From an uncultured Desulfarculaceae bacterium (lineage in GTDB: Bacteria; Desulfobacterota; Desulfarculia; Desulfarculales; Desulfarculaceae): a DNA stretch of 8,327 nt. Each line of letters begins with the position of its first letter. Positions within the stretch are counted from its first letter, which is position 1. The stretch covers positions 1-8,327 of the forward strand of contig CALERA010000391.1 in the NCBI GenBank assembly GCA_937908275.1, in the 5' to 3' direction. This document shows, in pieces, positions 1 through 7,212 of this stretch. The notes beneath the pieces were generated by a model that was not told where the DNA came from, made no database searches, and saw only the letters and a list, made by a program, of their open reading frames with translations. A program made the translations under genes and the position numbers.

Positions 1-613
1 CGCCCAGAATGCCCATCACGAACTGCAGATAGACCGGCTTTTGCACGATGCCGTTGGCGATCAGCAGGGCCAGGTTGTTGATCATGCCCACGTCGTAGAT
101 CTCGAACTCGGGCTTGGTGCGGCTGGCCTGGAAGTGGGTCAGGAACTGGCGCATGGTGTAGAAGGTGTTGGGGAAGATGAAGTCCTCGGTGCTCTCCAGG
201 TACTCCTTCTCCCACGCATGCTTCCACTCGGGATAGTTCTTCACGATCTGGAACAGGGCGAAGTTCAGCGAGCCGGCGTTGAGCGAAGACAGCTCGGGCT
301 GGAGGTTGGCCACCACCCGCACCCGGTTCTCGATCGGCTCGCCCAGGCGGCCGCCGGTGGTGGTGCAGATCACGATGTCGCAGTGGCGCTTAACCTCCTC
401 GGCCACCTCGCGGTAGATGTCCTGGTCGGCGTTGGGGCGGCCGGTCTCGGGGTCGCGCACGTGCAGGTGGGCCACCGCCGCGCCGGCCGCGTGCGCGCTC
501 AGGATGTCGTCGATGATCTGCCGGGGCGTCACCGGCAGATAGGGCGACATGGTGGGGGTGTGGATCGAGCCGGTGACGGCGGCGGTGATGATGGCGCTGG
601 GTCCGGAGCTCAT
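1..613 (-). CDS. BKACE family (DUF849) beta-keto acid cleavage enzyme, partial
   Basis: Not closed in the window: it starts at ATG 613 and runs off the left edge after 204 codons, roughly two thirds of a usual family member (about 280-310 aa). BKACE enzymes are cytoplasmic Zn-dependent TIM-barrel proteins that cleave a beta-keto acid with acetyl-CoA to give acetoacetate and a new acyl-CoA; 3-keto-5-aminohexanoate cleavage enzyme (Kce) is the type member. Seen in the translation: AAVTGSIHTP (residues 11-20), LPVTP (26-30), the metal-site motif HLHVRDP with H49 and H51, SLNAGSLNF (110-118) and QFVMGILG (197-204), all in family order. The third metal ligand, a Glu, would lie beyond the edge. The start follows the SDR stop by 16 bp, with GAGGAA seven bases upstream. 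The position occupied by Glu14 in Kce appears to be Ile17 here, so the lysine-fermentation substrate is unlikely. Family call is firm; substrate unknown. Confidence 0.93.
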   Translation of the reverse strand, partial: MSSGPSAIITAAVTGSIHTPTMSPYLPVTPRQIIDDILSAHAAGAAVAHLHVRDPETGRPNADQDIYREVAEEVKRHCDIVICTTTGGRLGEPIENRVRVVANLQPELSSLNAGSLNFALFQIVKNYPEWKHAWEKEYLESTEDFIFPNTFYTMRQFLTHFQASRTKPEFEIYDVGMINNLALLIANGIVQKPVYLQFVMGILG

Positions 614-629
614 GGGATCATTCCTCGTG

Positions 630-1595
630 TCAATTGGCGTAGATCTCGGGGTGGGCCCGGTATTCGGCCGCGAAGTCGGCCACCATGGCCTCCAGGTCGA
701 AGACCGGCTCCCAGTCCCACTCCCGGCGGGCGGGGGAGTCGTCCAGGTCCAGGCGGCCGATGGCCTGCAAGAGCTGGCAGATGTTGGCGTCGGGGGCGAA
801 GGCCAGCTCGGCGTCGGGGATCAGGCGGCGCACGGTCTCCACCAGTTGACCGGCGGTGTAGGCCGGACGCTGGCCGGCGACGTTGTAGACCTTGCCGACG
901 ATCCGGCCGGGATCGGCCTGGCCCAGCAGCTTGAAGGCCCGGGCGGCGTCCTTGTAATACATGGTGGGGCAGCGGGTCTCGGGCTCCACCGGCACCTGGT
1001 AGGCGCGGCCGGCCAGGGGCTCCTCGATGGCCCAGCAGTTGTAGATGGACATGTGGGCCACCCGCGAGCCCGGCCCCACCACCGAGGGCACCCGCAGGCC
1101 CCGGAAATCCAGGCCAAAGCGCCGGGCGTAGAAGCGGCCCTGCAATTCACTGAAGACCTTGCCCGCGCCGTACATCGAGGTGGGGCGCTGCAGGCTGTCG
1201 TCGTGGATGGTGTCGCCGGTCAGCCCCTCGGCGTAGACCGCGATGCTGCTGGCGAAGATCAGGCGCTCCACCCCGCCCAGGCGGCAGGCCTCCATCAGGT
1301 TGTAGGTGCCGCAGACGTTGATCTCGAAGGCGGCCCAGGGATCACGCTCCGAGGGCAGGGAGAGCATCCCCCCCAGATGGTAGACCGTGCGCACCTGGTG
1401 CTCGCGCACGGTGTTGAGCAGCACCGGCAGGTTGGTCAGCGAGGCCGGCACGTGGAGGTAGTTGGGGGCCAGCTCCGGCAGGCGTCCCCGGGGCGGGAAG
1501 GGATCGAGCAGGATCGGCCGCTCGCCCTCGGCCACCAGGAGCCGGCATAGCTCCCCGCCCAAGAAACCGGTGCCACCGGTGATCATGATGCTCAT
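630..1595 (-). CDS. Extended SDR, L-threonine 3-dehydrogenase-like NAD-dependent epimerase/dehydratase family
   Basis: A 321-aa extended short-chain dehydrogenase. The Rossmann motif GGTGFLG is at residues 7-13, an acidic D31 ends beta-2 (favouring NAD over NADP), ASSIAVY covers 115-121, and the catalytic Y142-x3-K146 pair is present with S116/S117 nearby. Several stretches look like the SDR-type L-threonine 3-dehydrogenases rather than sugar epimerases: YHLGGMLS (72-79), NVCGTYNLMEA (93-103), PTMYYKDAARA (210-220) and the C-terminal WDWEPVFDLEAMVADF (293-308). Those enzymes oxidise the beta-hydroxy group of threonine to 2-amino-3-ketobutyrate. By analogy this protein probably oxidises a beta-hydroxy acid to a beta-keto acid, which would suit the BKACE encoded immediately downstream. 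That link is inference. The start at 1595 is backed by GGGAGG seven bases upstream; an in-frame Met at residue 4 is a less likely alternative. A nucleotide-sugar role is possible but nothing nearby supports it. Confidence 0.85.
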   Translation of the reverse strand: MSIMITGGTGFLGGELCRLLVAEGERPILLDPFPPRGRLPELAPNYLHVPASLTNLPVLLNTVREHQVRTVYHLGGMLSLPSERDPWAAFEINVCGTYNLMEACRLGGVERLIFASSIAVYAEGLTGDTIHDDSLQRPTSMYGAGKVFSELQGRFYARRFGLDFRGLRVPSVVGPGSRVAHMSIYNCWAIEEPLAGRAYQVPVEPETRCPTMYYKDAARAFKLLGQADPGRIVGKVYNVAGQRPAYTAGQLVETVRRLIPDAELAFAPDANICQLLQAIGRLDLDDSPARREWDWEPVFDLEAMVADFAAEYRAHPEIYAN

Positions 1596-1620
1596 CTATC
1601 CGCCTCCCGGACCGGGGTCG

Positions 1621-1650
1621 CCCGTCCGCCCCCGGTCGGGGACGGACGGG
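1621..1650 (-). other. Intercistronic GC-rich hairpin between livK and the SDR gene
   Basis: A perfect 8-bp inverted repeat (CCCGTCCG at 1621-1628, CGGACGGG at 1643-1650) continues inward through four more C:G pairs with one bulged A and a 5-nt loop. It lies in the 63-bp gap, 8 bases after the livK stop. In the transcript direction the hairpin is followed by C/G-rich sequence with no U-run, so it is not a standard intrinsic terminator. A likely role is protection of the livK 3' end or partial attenuation, raising binding-protein mRNA above the downstream enzymes; this is inferred from position. Confidence 0.6.
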
Positions 1651-1658
1651 CGGGGTTG

Positions 1659-2867
1659 TTACTTGGCGAAGCCCTTGCAGCCAGTCTCCTGGCAGGGCAC
1701 GCTGATCTTCTCGGGGGCCACCATGGTGGCCGGACCGACATAGGCATGCTTGAAGTAGGGGTTGTCGGCCACCATCTCGGCGATCCAGACCGGCTGCTGC
1801 ACCTGGTGGTCGCAGGCGCGCATGGTCCACTTGCCGGCCGGGCCGTCGTAGGTCAGGCCTTCCCAGGCCTTGATCACGTCGTCCACCTTGTCGTTGCCGG
1901 CCTTCTTCACCGCCTCGGCCCAGAACATGGTGGCGGCGTAGGCCTTGCCCCGCAGCCAGGTGGGGTAGAAGCCGTTGGCCTGGGTGAAGCCGGCGATGAA
2001 GTCGGCGTTGGCCTGGCCGGGGATGGAGAGCATGTAGATCTCGGCGCTGACGCTGCCGATCACCGCCTCGTCGTCCGCCACCGCCTTGACCATCAGGTCG
2101 TCGTTGAGATAGTAGCCGGCGAACTTGGCCTTGAGGCCCAGGGGCCGAGCCTGCTTGAGCAGCAGGGTCAGGTCGTTGCCCCAGTTGGAGGTGAAGACGA
2201 CCTCGGCCCCGGAGCTGATGATCTGGCTGACGTAGGGCGCGAAGTCCTTGGTGCCCAGGGGGTGCAGCACCTCGCCCACGATCTCGACGCTGGGATTGAG
2301 CTCCTTGAGCTTCTTGATGAAGGCGGCGGTGGCCTCCTTGCCGAAGGAGTAATCCTGGGCGATGCAGAAGACCTTCTTGAAGCCCTGCTGGGCCACCCAG
2401 GTGGCCAGGGCGTAGGACTGCATGTCGGTGCTGGCGCAGGTGCGGAAGAAGTTGCGGTTGCACTTGTCGCCGGTGAGGCTGGCGGCGGCCATGCCGTAGG
2501 TGAAGAACAAGGTGTTGTGCTTGTCGCCCAAGGCCTCCATGGCCCCGGCCACCGAGCTGCCGGTGCCGCCGCAGAAGTGGCGCACGTTGTCCTGCATGAT
2601 CAGCTTGGTGGCCTTGCGGGTGGCCACCGCCGGGTTCAGCTCGCTGTCCACCAGGATCACCTCGAGCTTCTGGCCGTTGATGCCGCCCTTGGCGTTGATG
2701 ACCTCGGCGGCGAACTTGACGCCCTCGGCGTAGCGGTCGCCGATGTCCTTGAAGTTGCCCGACAAGGGCTCCATCACCGCCAGCTTGATGGTCTCGGCGG
2801 CTTGGGCGCCCGCGGCCAGGACCAGGCCCAGGGCCAGGGTCAGGCAGACAATCGCAAACTTACGCAT
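1659..2867 (-). CDS. livK: Periplasmic substrate-binding protein of a Liv/HAAT-type ABC importer
   Basis: A 402-aa type I periplasmic binding protein (Peripla_BP_6 family) that would capture the substrate and deliver it to LivHM. The N-terminus is a clear Sec signal peptide: positive MRK, a hydrophobic core (residues 4-19) and cleavage expected near AQA|AE (21-25). The mature start, IKLAVMEPLSG, then GINGQKLEVILVDSELNPAVA (63-83) and KDFAPYVSQI (207-216), is typical of the family. The start is fixed by the signal peptide and by a strong AAAGGGAGG ribosome site just upstream; longer in-frame versions to 3527 are shadows of livF. Seven cysteines remain after signal removal (99, 136, 144, 168, 352, 392, 397), including C-x7-C and a C-terminal C-x4-C, which is more than usual in this family. 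C8 lies in the signal without a lipobox. Ligand not predictable: amino acids, amides, urea and aromatic acids all use this family. It is the last transporter gene, 41 bp after livF. Confidence 0.95.
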   Translation of the reverse strand: MRKFAIVCLTLALGLVLAAGAQAAETIKLAVMEPLSGNFKDIGDRYAEGVKFAAEVINAKGGINGQKLEVILVDSELNPAVATRKATKLIMQDNVRHFCGGTGSSVAGAMEALGDKHNTLFFTYGMAAASLTGDKCNRNFFRTCASTDMQSYALATWVAQQGFKKVFCIAQDYSFGKEATAAFIKKLKELNPSVEIVGEVLHPLGTKDFAPYVSQIISSGAEVVFTSNWGNDLTLLLKQARPLGLKAKFAGYYLNDDLMVKAVADDEAVIGSVSAEIYMLSIPGQANADFIAGFTQANGFYPTWLRGKAYAATMFWAEAVKKAGNDKVDDVIKAWEGLTYDGPAGKWTMRACDHQVQQPVWIAEMVADNPYFKHAYVGPATMVAPEKISVPCQETGCKGFAK

Positions 2868-2908
2868 GGTTCCTCCCTTTTGTTCAACGAAGCGACTATT
2901 GATTCCCC

Positions 2909-3619
2909 TCAGACCTCCAGATACTTGCGCCGCACCTCCTCGGCCGCCATCAGGGCCTGGCCGTCGCCCTTGAACACCATGCGTCCCTTGGACATGATGT
3001 AGAAGGCGTTGGCCAGCTTCATGGCGGCCTTCAGGTTCTGCTCCACCATCAGGATGGTCATCCCCGCCAGGCTGATGGTGCGCAGCATCTCCAGCACCGC
3101 CTCGGCCACCAGGGGGGCCAGACCCTCGGTGGGCTCGTCCACCAGCACCACCTCGGGATTGCCCATCAGGGTGCGGGCGATGGTCAGCATCTGCTGCTCC
3201 CCCCCGGAGAGATGGCCGCCCATGTTGGTGCGGCGCTCGGCCAGGCGGGGGAAGGAATCCAGGATGCGCTCCAGGGTCCAGGGCTGGCCCACGAAGCCCG
3301 GCCGGGGCTCCTGCCGGCCGATCATCAGGTTCTCCAGCACGGTCAGGCTGGTGAAGATGCGGCGCTCCTCGGGCACGAAGCCCAGGCCCCGGCGGGCGAT
3401 CTCGAAGGGCTGGCGCCCGGCCAGCTCCTGGCCCTTGAGGCGCACGCTGCCCGCGCCCGGGGTCACCAGGCCCATGATCGACATCAGGGTGGTGGACTTG
3501 CCCACCCCGTTGCGGCCCAGCAGACATACCAGCTGGCCCTGCTCCAGCTCCAGGTCCACCCCCTGCAGGACGTGGCTCTTGCCGTAGTAGCTGTGCAGGC
3601 CCTTGACTTCCAGGATCAT
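2909..3619 (-). CDS. livF: Branched-chain-type ABC importer ATP-binding protein LivF
   Basis: A 236-aa cytoplasmic ATPase that pairs with LivG to power LivHM. Walker A GRNGVGKS is at residues 35-42, VPEERRIF (82-89) replaces a plain Q-loop as usual in LivF, the ABC signature LSGGEQQ is at 137-143, and Walker B VVLVDEP is at 157-163. The switch position reads VEQN (192-195), with Gln in place of His, which is characteristic of LivF. Length is normal for the family. The ATG at 3619 overlaps the livG stop as ATGA, implying translational coupling; in-frame upstream extension to 3985 only reads through livG in another frame. All motifs are intact, so it should be active. Confidence 0.96.
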   Translation of the reverse strand: MILEVKGLHSYYGKSHVLQGVDLELEQGQLVCLLGRNGVGKSTTLMSIMGLVTPGAGSVRLKGQELAGRQPFEIARRGLGFVPEERRIFTSLTVLENLMIGRQEPRPGFVGQPWTLERILDSFPRLAERRTNMGGHLSGGEQQMLTIARTLMGNPEVVLVDEPTEGLAPLVAEAVLEMLRTISLAGMTILMVEQNLKAAMKLANAFYIMSKGRMVFKGDGQALMAAEEVRRKYLEV

Positions 3620-4362
3620 GACTCTTCCTCGCCCAGGTAGGCGTCCTTCACCCGCTGGTCGCAGCGGATCTCCTCCGGCTGGCCGCAAGCCAGGATCACG
3701 CCGTAGTGCAGCACCGCGATGCGGTCGGCCAGGGAGAAGACCACGTTCATGTCGTGCTCGATGATCACGCAGGCGATGCTCTCGGTGACCCGCTTGATCA
3801 TGCTGGTGGCTTCCTCGGTCTCCTGGCGGCTCATGCCGGCCGTGGGCTCGTCCAGGAGGATCAGCTCCGGCTCCAGGGCCAGGGTGACCCCCAGCTCCAG
3901 GGCCCGCTGCTGGCCATAGGCCAGCTCCTGCACCGGGGTGTCGCGCAGGTCCAGCAGTCCCACCCGCTCCAGGAGGGTCTCGCACTCGGCCACCAGCTGG
4001 TGGTCGCGCAGGGGCTCGTGGAACATGCCGTGGCGCATGCCGCGGCGCGAGCGCACCCCGGCCAGCACGTTGTCCAGCACGCTGAGCTTCTGGAACAGGT
4101 TGGTGATCTGGAACGAGCGGGCCATGCCCTGCCGCGCCCGGGCGTGGGGAGGCAGGGCGTTGATGTTCTCGCCCTTGAAGATCACCTCGCCCGAGGTGGG
4201 CGGGAACTTGCCGCTGATGATGTTGAACAGGGTGGTCTTTCCCGCGCCGTTGGGGCCGATGATGGCCAGCTTCTCGCGCTGGCCCACCTCGAACTCCACC
4301 CCCACCAGCACCTCAAGGCCGGAAAAGTCCTTCTTCAGTTCCGATACCCGCAGAATGCCCAT
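3616..4362 (-). CDS. livG: Branched-chain-type ABC importer ATP-binding protein LivG
   Basis: A 248-aa ATPase subunit. Walker A GPNGAGKT is at residues 36-43, the Q-loop glutamine is Q85 in RSFQITNLF, the signature is the LivG form LAYGQQR (147-153), Walker B LILLDEP is at 167-173, and the switch histidine is H203 in VIIEHDM. The C-terminal tail after the catalytic core ends in the AYLGEE pattern normal for LivG. The start is preceded by GAGGGAG a few bases upstream and lies 22 bp after the livM stop. Its own stop overlaps the livF start by 4 bp. LivG and LivF are expected to form the nucleotide-binding heterodimer on the inner face of the membrane. Confidence 0.96.
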   Translation of the reverse strand: MGILRVSELKKDFSGLEVLVGVEFEVGQREKLAIIGPNGAGKTTLFNIISGKFPPTSGEVIFKGENINALPPHARARQGMARSFQITNLFQKLSVLDNVLAGVRSRRGMRHGMFHEPLRDHQLVAECETLLERVGLLDLRDTPVQELAYGQQRALELGVTLALEPELILLDEPTAGMSRQETEEATSMIKRVTESIACVIIEHDMNVVFSLADRIAVLHYGVILACGQPEEIRCDQRVKDAYLGEEES

Positions 4363-4384
4363 TTGCTCCCTCAGCCTGCCGGGC

Positions 4385-5356
4385 CTAGTCGGCCGTGGTG
4401 GCGCGCTTCAGGCGCGCGGCGAGGTCCTTGCCCAGGCCGGAAAGCCCCCCGGGCGCGAACAGGACCATCACGATGAAGATCAGCCCCATGATCAGGGGCC
4501 AGTTGTCGGTCAGGTTGCTGAGGTAGTCCTGGACGTAGGTGTAGAAGAACGCGCCCAGGACCGGGCCCAGGAAGGCCGCGGTGCCGCCCAGGTAGGTCAT
4601 CAGCAGGACCTTGGTGGTCATGTCGATGCTCACCGCGTCCAGGGAGACGAAGGCGTTGAGCAGGGTGTAGAACGACCCGGCCAGGCCGGCCAGGACTCCG
4701 GTGAAGACGAAGAGGATCAGGCGGGTGACGTTGGTGTTGTAGCCCAGGAAGCGCATCCGCTCCTCGTTCTCTCGCAGCAACAGCACCGAGTGGCCCATGG
4801 CGGTGCGGGTGAAGCGCCAGCAGAAAAGCAGCGCCCCGCCCAGGATGACCAGGGTCAGGTAGTAGATGTCCGGCCCGTTGCTGGGGTCCAGCACCCCCAG
4901 GCCCAGGTGCAGCTTGGGCGCGCTGAGGCTCAGGCCGTCGTCGCCGCCGGTGACGGTGTGCCACTTGACCCCGATGGCCAGGAACAGGGCGTTGAAGGCC
5001 AGGGTGAGCAGGGAGAAGGGGGTGCCCTTGACCCGCAGCAGCAGGAAGCCCACGGTCAGGCCCACCAGCAGGGTGGTCAACAGGGCCAGGCCCATGGCGG
5101 ACAACAGGGACAGCCCGGCGATGTGGTTCAGGGCCACCGCAGTGGCGAAGGCCCCCACCCCGAAGAACATGGCGTGGCCAAAGGACAGCAGCCCGGCGTA
5201 GCCCAGGAGCAGGTTGTAGCTGACCGCATAGAGGGCGAAGATGATGGCCTCGGTGACCAGGCGCAACTGGTAGACCGGCAGCAGCTTGGGGGCCGCCAGC
5301 AGGACCAGCAGCGCGCCGCCGACCAGGGCCAGGGTGCGCGGGCGCAGGGTTTTCAT
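4385..5356 (-). CDS. livM: Branched-chain-type ABC importer permease LivM
   Basis: A 323-aa inner-membrane permease subunit with about eight to ten hydrophobic segments. Diagnostic LivM blocks are GYAGLLSFGHAMFFGVGAF (residues 52-70), VTGGDDGLS (135-143), the cytoplasmic coupling-loop region RENEERMRFLGYN (195-207), YLGGTAAFLGPVLGAF (255-270) and FAPGGLSGL (300-308). The start at 5356 shares ATGA with the livH stop (4-bp overlap), which is the usual livH/livM junction. A longer in-frame reading to 5884 is only the shadow of livH and has no membrane character. With LivH it forms the translocation channel; the stop is TAG. Confidence 0.96.
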   Translation of the reverse strand: MKTLRPRTLALVGGALLVLLAAPKLLPVYQLRLVTEAIIFALYAVSYNLLLGYAGLLSFGHAMFFGVGAFATAVALNHIAGLSLLSAMGLALLTTLLVGLTVGFLLLRVKGTPFSLLTLAFNALFLAIGVKWHTVTGGDDGLSLSAPKLHLGLGVLDPSNGPDIYYLTLVILGGALLFCWRFTRTAMGHSVLLLRENEERMRFLGYNTNVTRLILFVFTGVLAGLAGSFYTLLNAFVSLDAVSIDMTTKVLLMTYLGGTAAFLGPVLGAFFYTYVQDYLSNLTDNWPLIMGLIFIVMVLFAPGGLSGLGKDLAARLKRATTAD

Positions 5357-6213
5357 GATTTTTCCCCAAACAGGCCCTCGGGCTTGAGCACCAGCACCAG
5401 GGCCATGAGCATGTAGATCAGCGCCAGGGAGAAGTCGGGGAAGAGCAGCACCCCGAAGGACTGGAGCTGGCCGATGATGAAGGAGGCCAGCACCGCACCG
5501 CCCAGGCTGCCCATGCCGCCCACCACGATCACCACGAAGGCGTCCACCAGGATGGCCCCGGCCATGCCGGGGAAGACGCCCAACAGCGGCCCGGCGGTGG
5601 CCCCGGCCAGGCCGGAGAGCGCCGCGCCCACCGCGAAGACCCCCATGAAGACATAGGGCACGTTGATGCCCAGGGCGTTGACCATGGCGCTGTCGTTGAC
5701 CGCCGCCCGCACGATGATGCCGATGCGGGTCTTGTAGATCACCAGGGCCATGCCCAGGCCCAGGAGCGCCGAGAGGGCGAAGATGAACAGGCGGTAGACC
5801 GGGTAGACGATGCCGCCCAGGTGCACGGTGGAGGCCAGCAGGCCGCTGACGTTGATGGCCTGGGGGTTGTTGCCCCAGATCCACTTGACGCCTTCCTGGA
5901 TGATGTAGGCCAGGCCGAAGGTCAGGAGCAGCTCGTGGACGTGACCCAGGACGTGGACCTTGCGCAGCAGGAAGCGCTCCACCACCGCCCCGATGACCAG
6001 CAGCGCCAGGGGCGCCACCGCCAGGGTCAGCCAGAACTGGCCGGTGTACACGGCGATGGCCATGGCGAAGTAGGCCCCCAGCATGTAGAAGGACGCGTGG
6101 GCGAAGTTCAGCACGTTCATCATGCCAAACACCAGGGTGAGCCCCGAGGAAACCAGGAACAGCAAGCCGGCGTAGGCCAGCCCGTGCAGGAAAAACACCG
6201 CCAAATCGCTCAT
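5353..6213 (-). CDS. livH: Branched-chain-type ABC importer permease LivH
   Basis: A 286-aa inner-membrane permease. The family-defining N-terminal block GLTLVFGMMNVLNFAHASFY is at residues 24-43, the coupling-loop equivalent RAAVNDSAMVNALGIN at 169-184, VVGGMGSLGGAVLASFIIG at 230-248 and the C-terminal VLKPEGLFG at 275-283. Length is normal. Start at 6213, 25 bp after the dehydrogenase stop; the ribosome site is weak (GGTGAT close to the ATG), so expression may depend partly on coupling to upstream translation. Being the first transporter gene and directly after a dehydrogenase, it ties uptake to metabolism in the same mRNA. Confidence 0.96.
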   Translation of the reverse strand: MSDLAVFFLHGLAYAGLLFLVSSGLTLVFGMMNVLNFAHASFYMLGAYFAMAIAVYTGQFWLTLAVAPLALLVIGAVVERFLLRKVHVLGHVHELLLTFGLAYIIQEGVKWIWGNNPQAINVSGLLASTVHLGGIVYPVYRLFIFALSALLGLGMALVIYKTRIGIIVRAAVNDSAMVNALGINVPYVFMGVFAVGAALSGLAGATAGPLLGVFPGMAGAILVDAFVVIVVGGMGSLGGAVLASFIIGQLQSFGVLLFPDFSLALIYMLMALVLVLKPEGLFGEKS

Positions 6214-6238
6214 GGCATCACCATCCGCTCCCGCGCGC

Positions 6239-7180
6239 TCACGCGCTCTCCCCGGCCAGGACCTCGCCCAATATCCTGAGCAGCACCTTGTCCCGGTTGT
6301 CCTTCACCGCGCGCAGACCCTCCGGGGTCCAGGCGTGGAAACCCTGGCCGGCCTTGGCCCCCACCTGTCCGGCGCGCACCTTCTGCTCCAACAGCGGCGA
6401 GGGACCCTGGGAGCAGTCCAGCTCGGGCAGGAGGTCCCGGTGGATGTCCCGGGTCAGGTCCAGGCCGGCCAGGTCGGCGGTCTGCAGGGGACCCAGGTAG
6501 GCCAGGCGCAGGCCGAAGCCATAGCGCACCACCGCGTCCACGTCCTCGGGGCTGGCCACGCCCTGCTCCACCAGGGAGATGGCCTCGCGCCAGAGGGCGT
6601 GCTGCATGCGGTTGCCCAAAAAGCCCGGGATGTCGCGGTTGACCCGCACCGGCCGCTTGCCCACCGCGGCCAGCAGGGCCGTCACCTCATCGGCCACCGC
6701 CGGGTCGGTCCGCGGCCCCAGGATGACCTCCACGCAGGGCACCACCTGGGGCGGGTTCCAGAAATGGGTGCCCAGGACCCGGCCGGGGCGGGCCAGGCCT
6801 TCGGCGATGCGGCCGATGCTGATGGCCGAGGTGTTGCTGGCCAGCACCGCGGACCCGGAGACCAGGCCTTCCAACTGGGCGAAGACCTTGCGTTTCAGCT
6901 CCAGGTTCTCGCTGATGGCCTCGATCACCAGGTCCGCCCCCTGGCACAGGCTGGCCAGGTCCGGGCAGGGCTGGATGCGCTCCAGCAGGGGCGGGACCGC
7001 CTCGGGCGCGATCAGGCCCAATTCCAGGAAGGGGGCCAGGTTGGCCCGCACCCGCTCCAGGGCGCTGGCCAGGGTCGCGGGGTCCTGGTCGTGGATCCGG
7101 ACCGGGTGTCCCGCGCTGGCGAAGATCTGGGCGATGCCGTGGCCCATGAGGCCCGCGCCCAGGATGGCGATGGTCTGCAT
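6239..7180 (-). CDS. 3-hydroxyacyl-CoA dehydrogenase family NAD-dependent oxidoreductase
   Basis: A 313-aa single-domain-pair enzyme: a Rossmann NAD-binding half (about 1-182) followed by the helical C-terminal half (183-290). Seen: dinucleotide motif GAGLMG (8-13), D31 after beta-2 (NAD preference), SNTS (115-118), the catalytic-dyad region THFWNPP with H139 and N142, E151, and PGFLGNR with N190. These match the Ser/His/Asn/Glu/Asn set of 3-hydroxyacyl-CoA dehydrogenases. The family also includes enzymes for free beta-hydroxy acids (L-gulonate dehydrogenase, L-carnitine dehydrogenase), and there is no fused crotonase. In this operon, with a BKACE, oxidation of a beta-hydroxy acid or its CoA ester to the beta-keto form is the likely role (inference). 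The start at 7180 has GGAG about seven bases upstream and begins directly with the Rossmann strand; a longer start at 7240 would overlap the regulator. Confidence 0.9.
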   Translation of the reverse strand: MQTIAILGAGLMGHGIAQIFASAGHPVRIHDQDPATLASALERVRANLAPFLELGLIAPEAVPPLLERIQPCPDLASLCQGADLVIEAISENLELKRKVFAQLEGLVSGSAVLASNTSAISIGRIAEGLARPGRVLGTHFWNPPQVVPCVEVILGPRTDPAVADEVTALLAAVGKRPVRVNRDIPGFLGNRMQHALWREAISLVEQGVASPEDVDAVVRYGFGLRLAYLGPLQTADLAGLDLTRDIHRDLLPELDCSQGPSPLLEQKVRAGQVGAKAGQGFHAWTPEGLRAVKDNRDKVLLRILGEVLAGESA

Positions 7181-7212
7181 GCTTGGCTCCGTGCCGTCGG
7201 AGGAGGTTGGGG

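Noticed and set aside
1..613. Lysine fermentation (Kce) pathway
   Set aside because: No aminomutase, 3,5-diaminohexanoate dehydrogenase or ammonia-lyase is visible, and the N-terminal substrate-contact Glu of Kce seems to be Ile here.
1621..1650. Calling the livK-SDR hairpin an intrinsic terminator
   Set aside because: No U-tract follows the stem on either strand, and the SDR and BKACE genes follow in the same direction with short spacing.
3938..5416. Long plus-strand open frame (492 codons) and similar plus-strand frames, e.g. 1656-3002 and 549-1550
   Set aside because: They run antisense to genes with intact, recognisable motifs. Their translations are Gly/Gln/Val/His-rich low-complexity text, as expected for antisense frames in GC-rich coding DNA.
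5357..5884. Upstream extension of livM (and likewise livF to 3985 and livK to 3527)
   Set aside because: The extensions read the preceding gene in the wrong frame and lack membrane, signal or ATPase features. The ATGA overlaps or a strong ribosome site plus signal peptide fix the shorter starts.
6239..7180. Calling the dehydrogenase an L-carnitine dehydrogenase
   Set aside because: A carnitine cluster also pairs a 3-HCDH-family enzyme with a BKACE, but the motif here (THFWNPP) differs from what I recall of carnitine dehydrogenases, no other carnitine genes are present, and the extra SDR is not part of that pathway.
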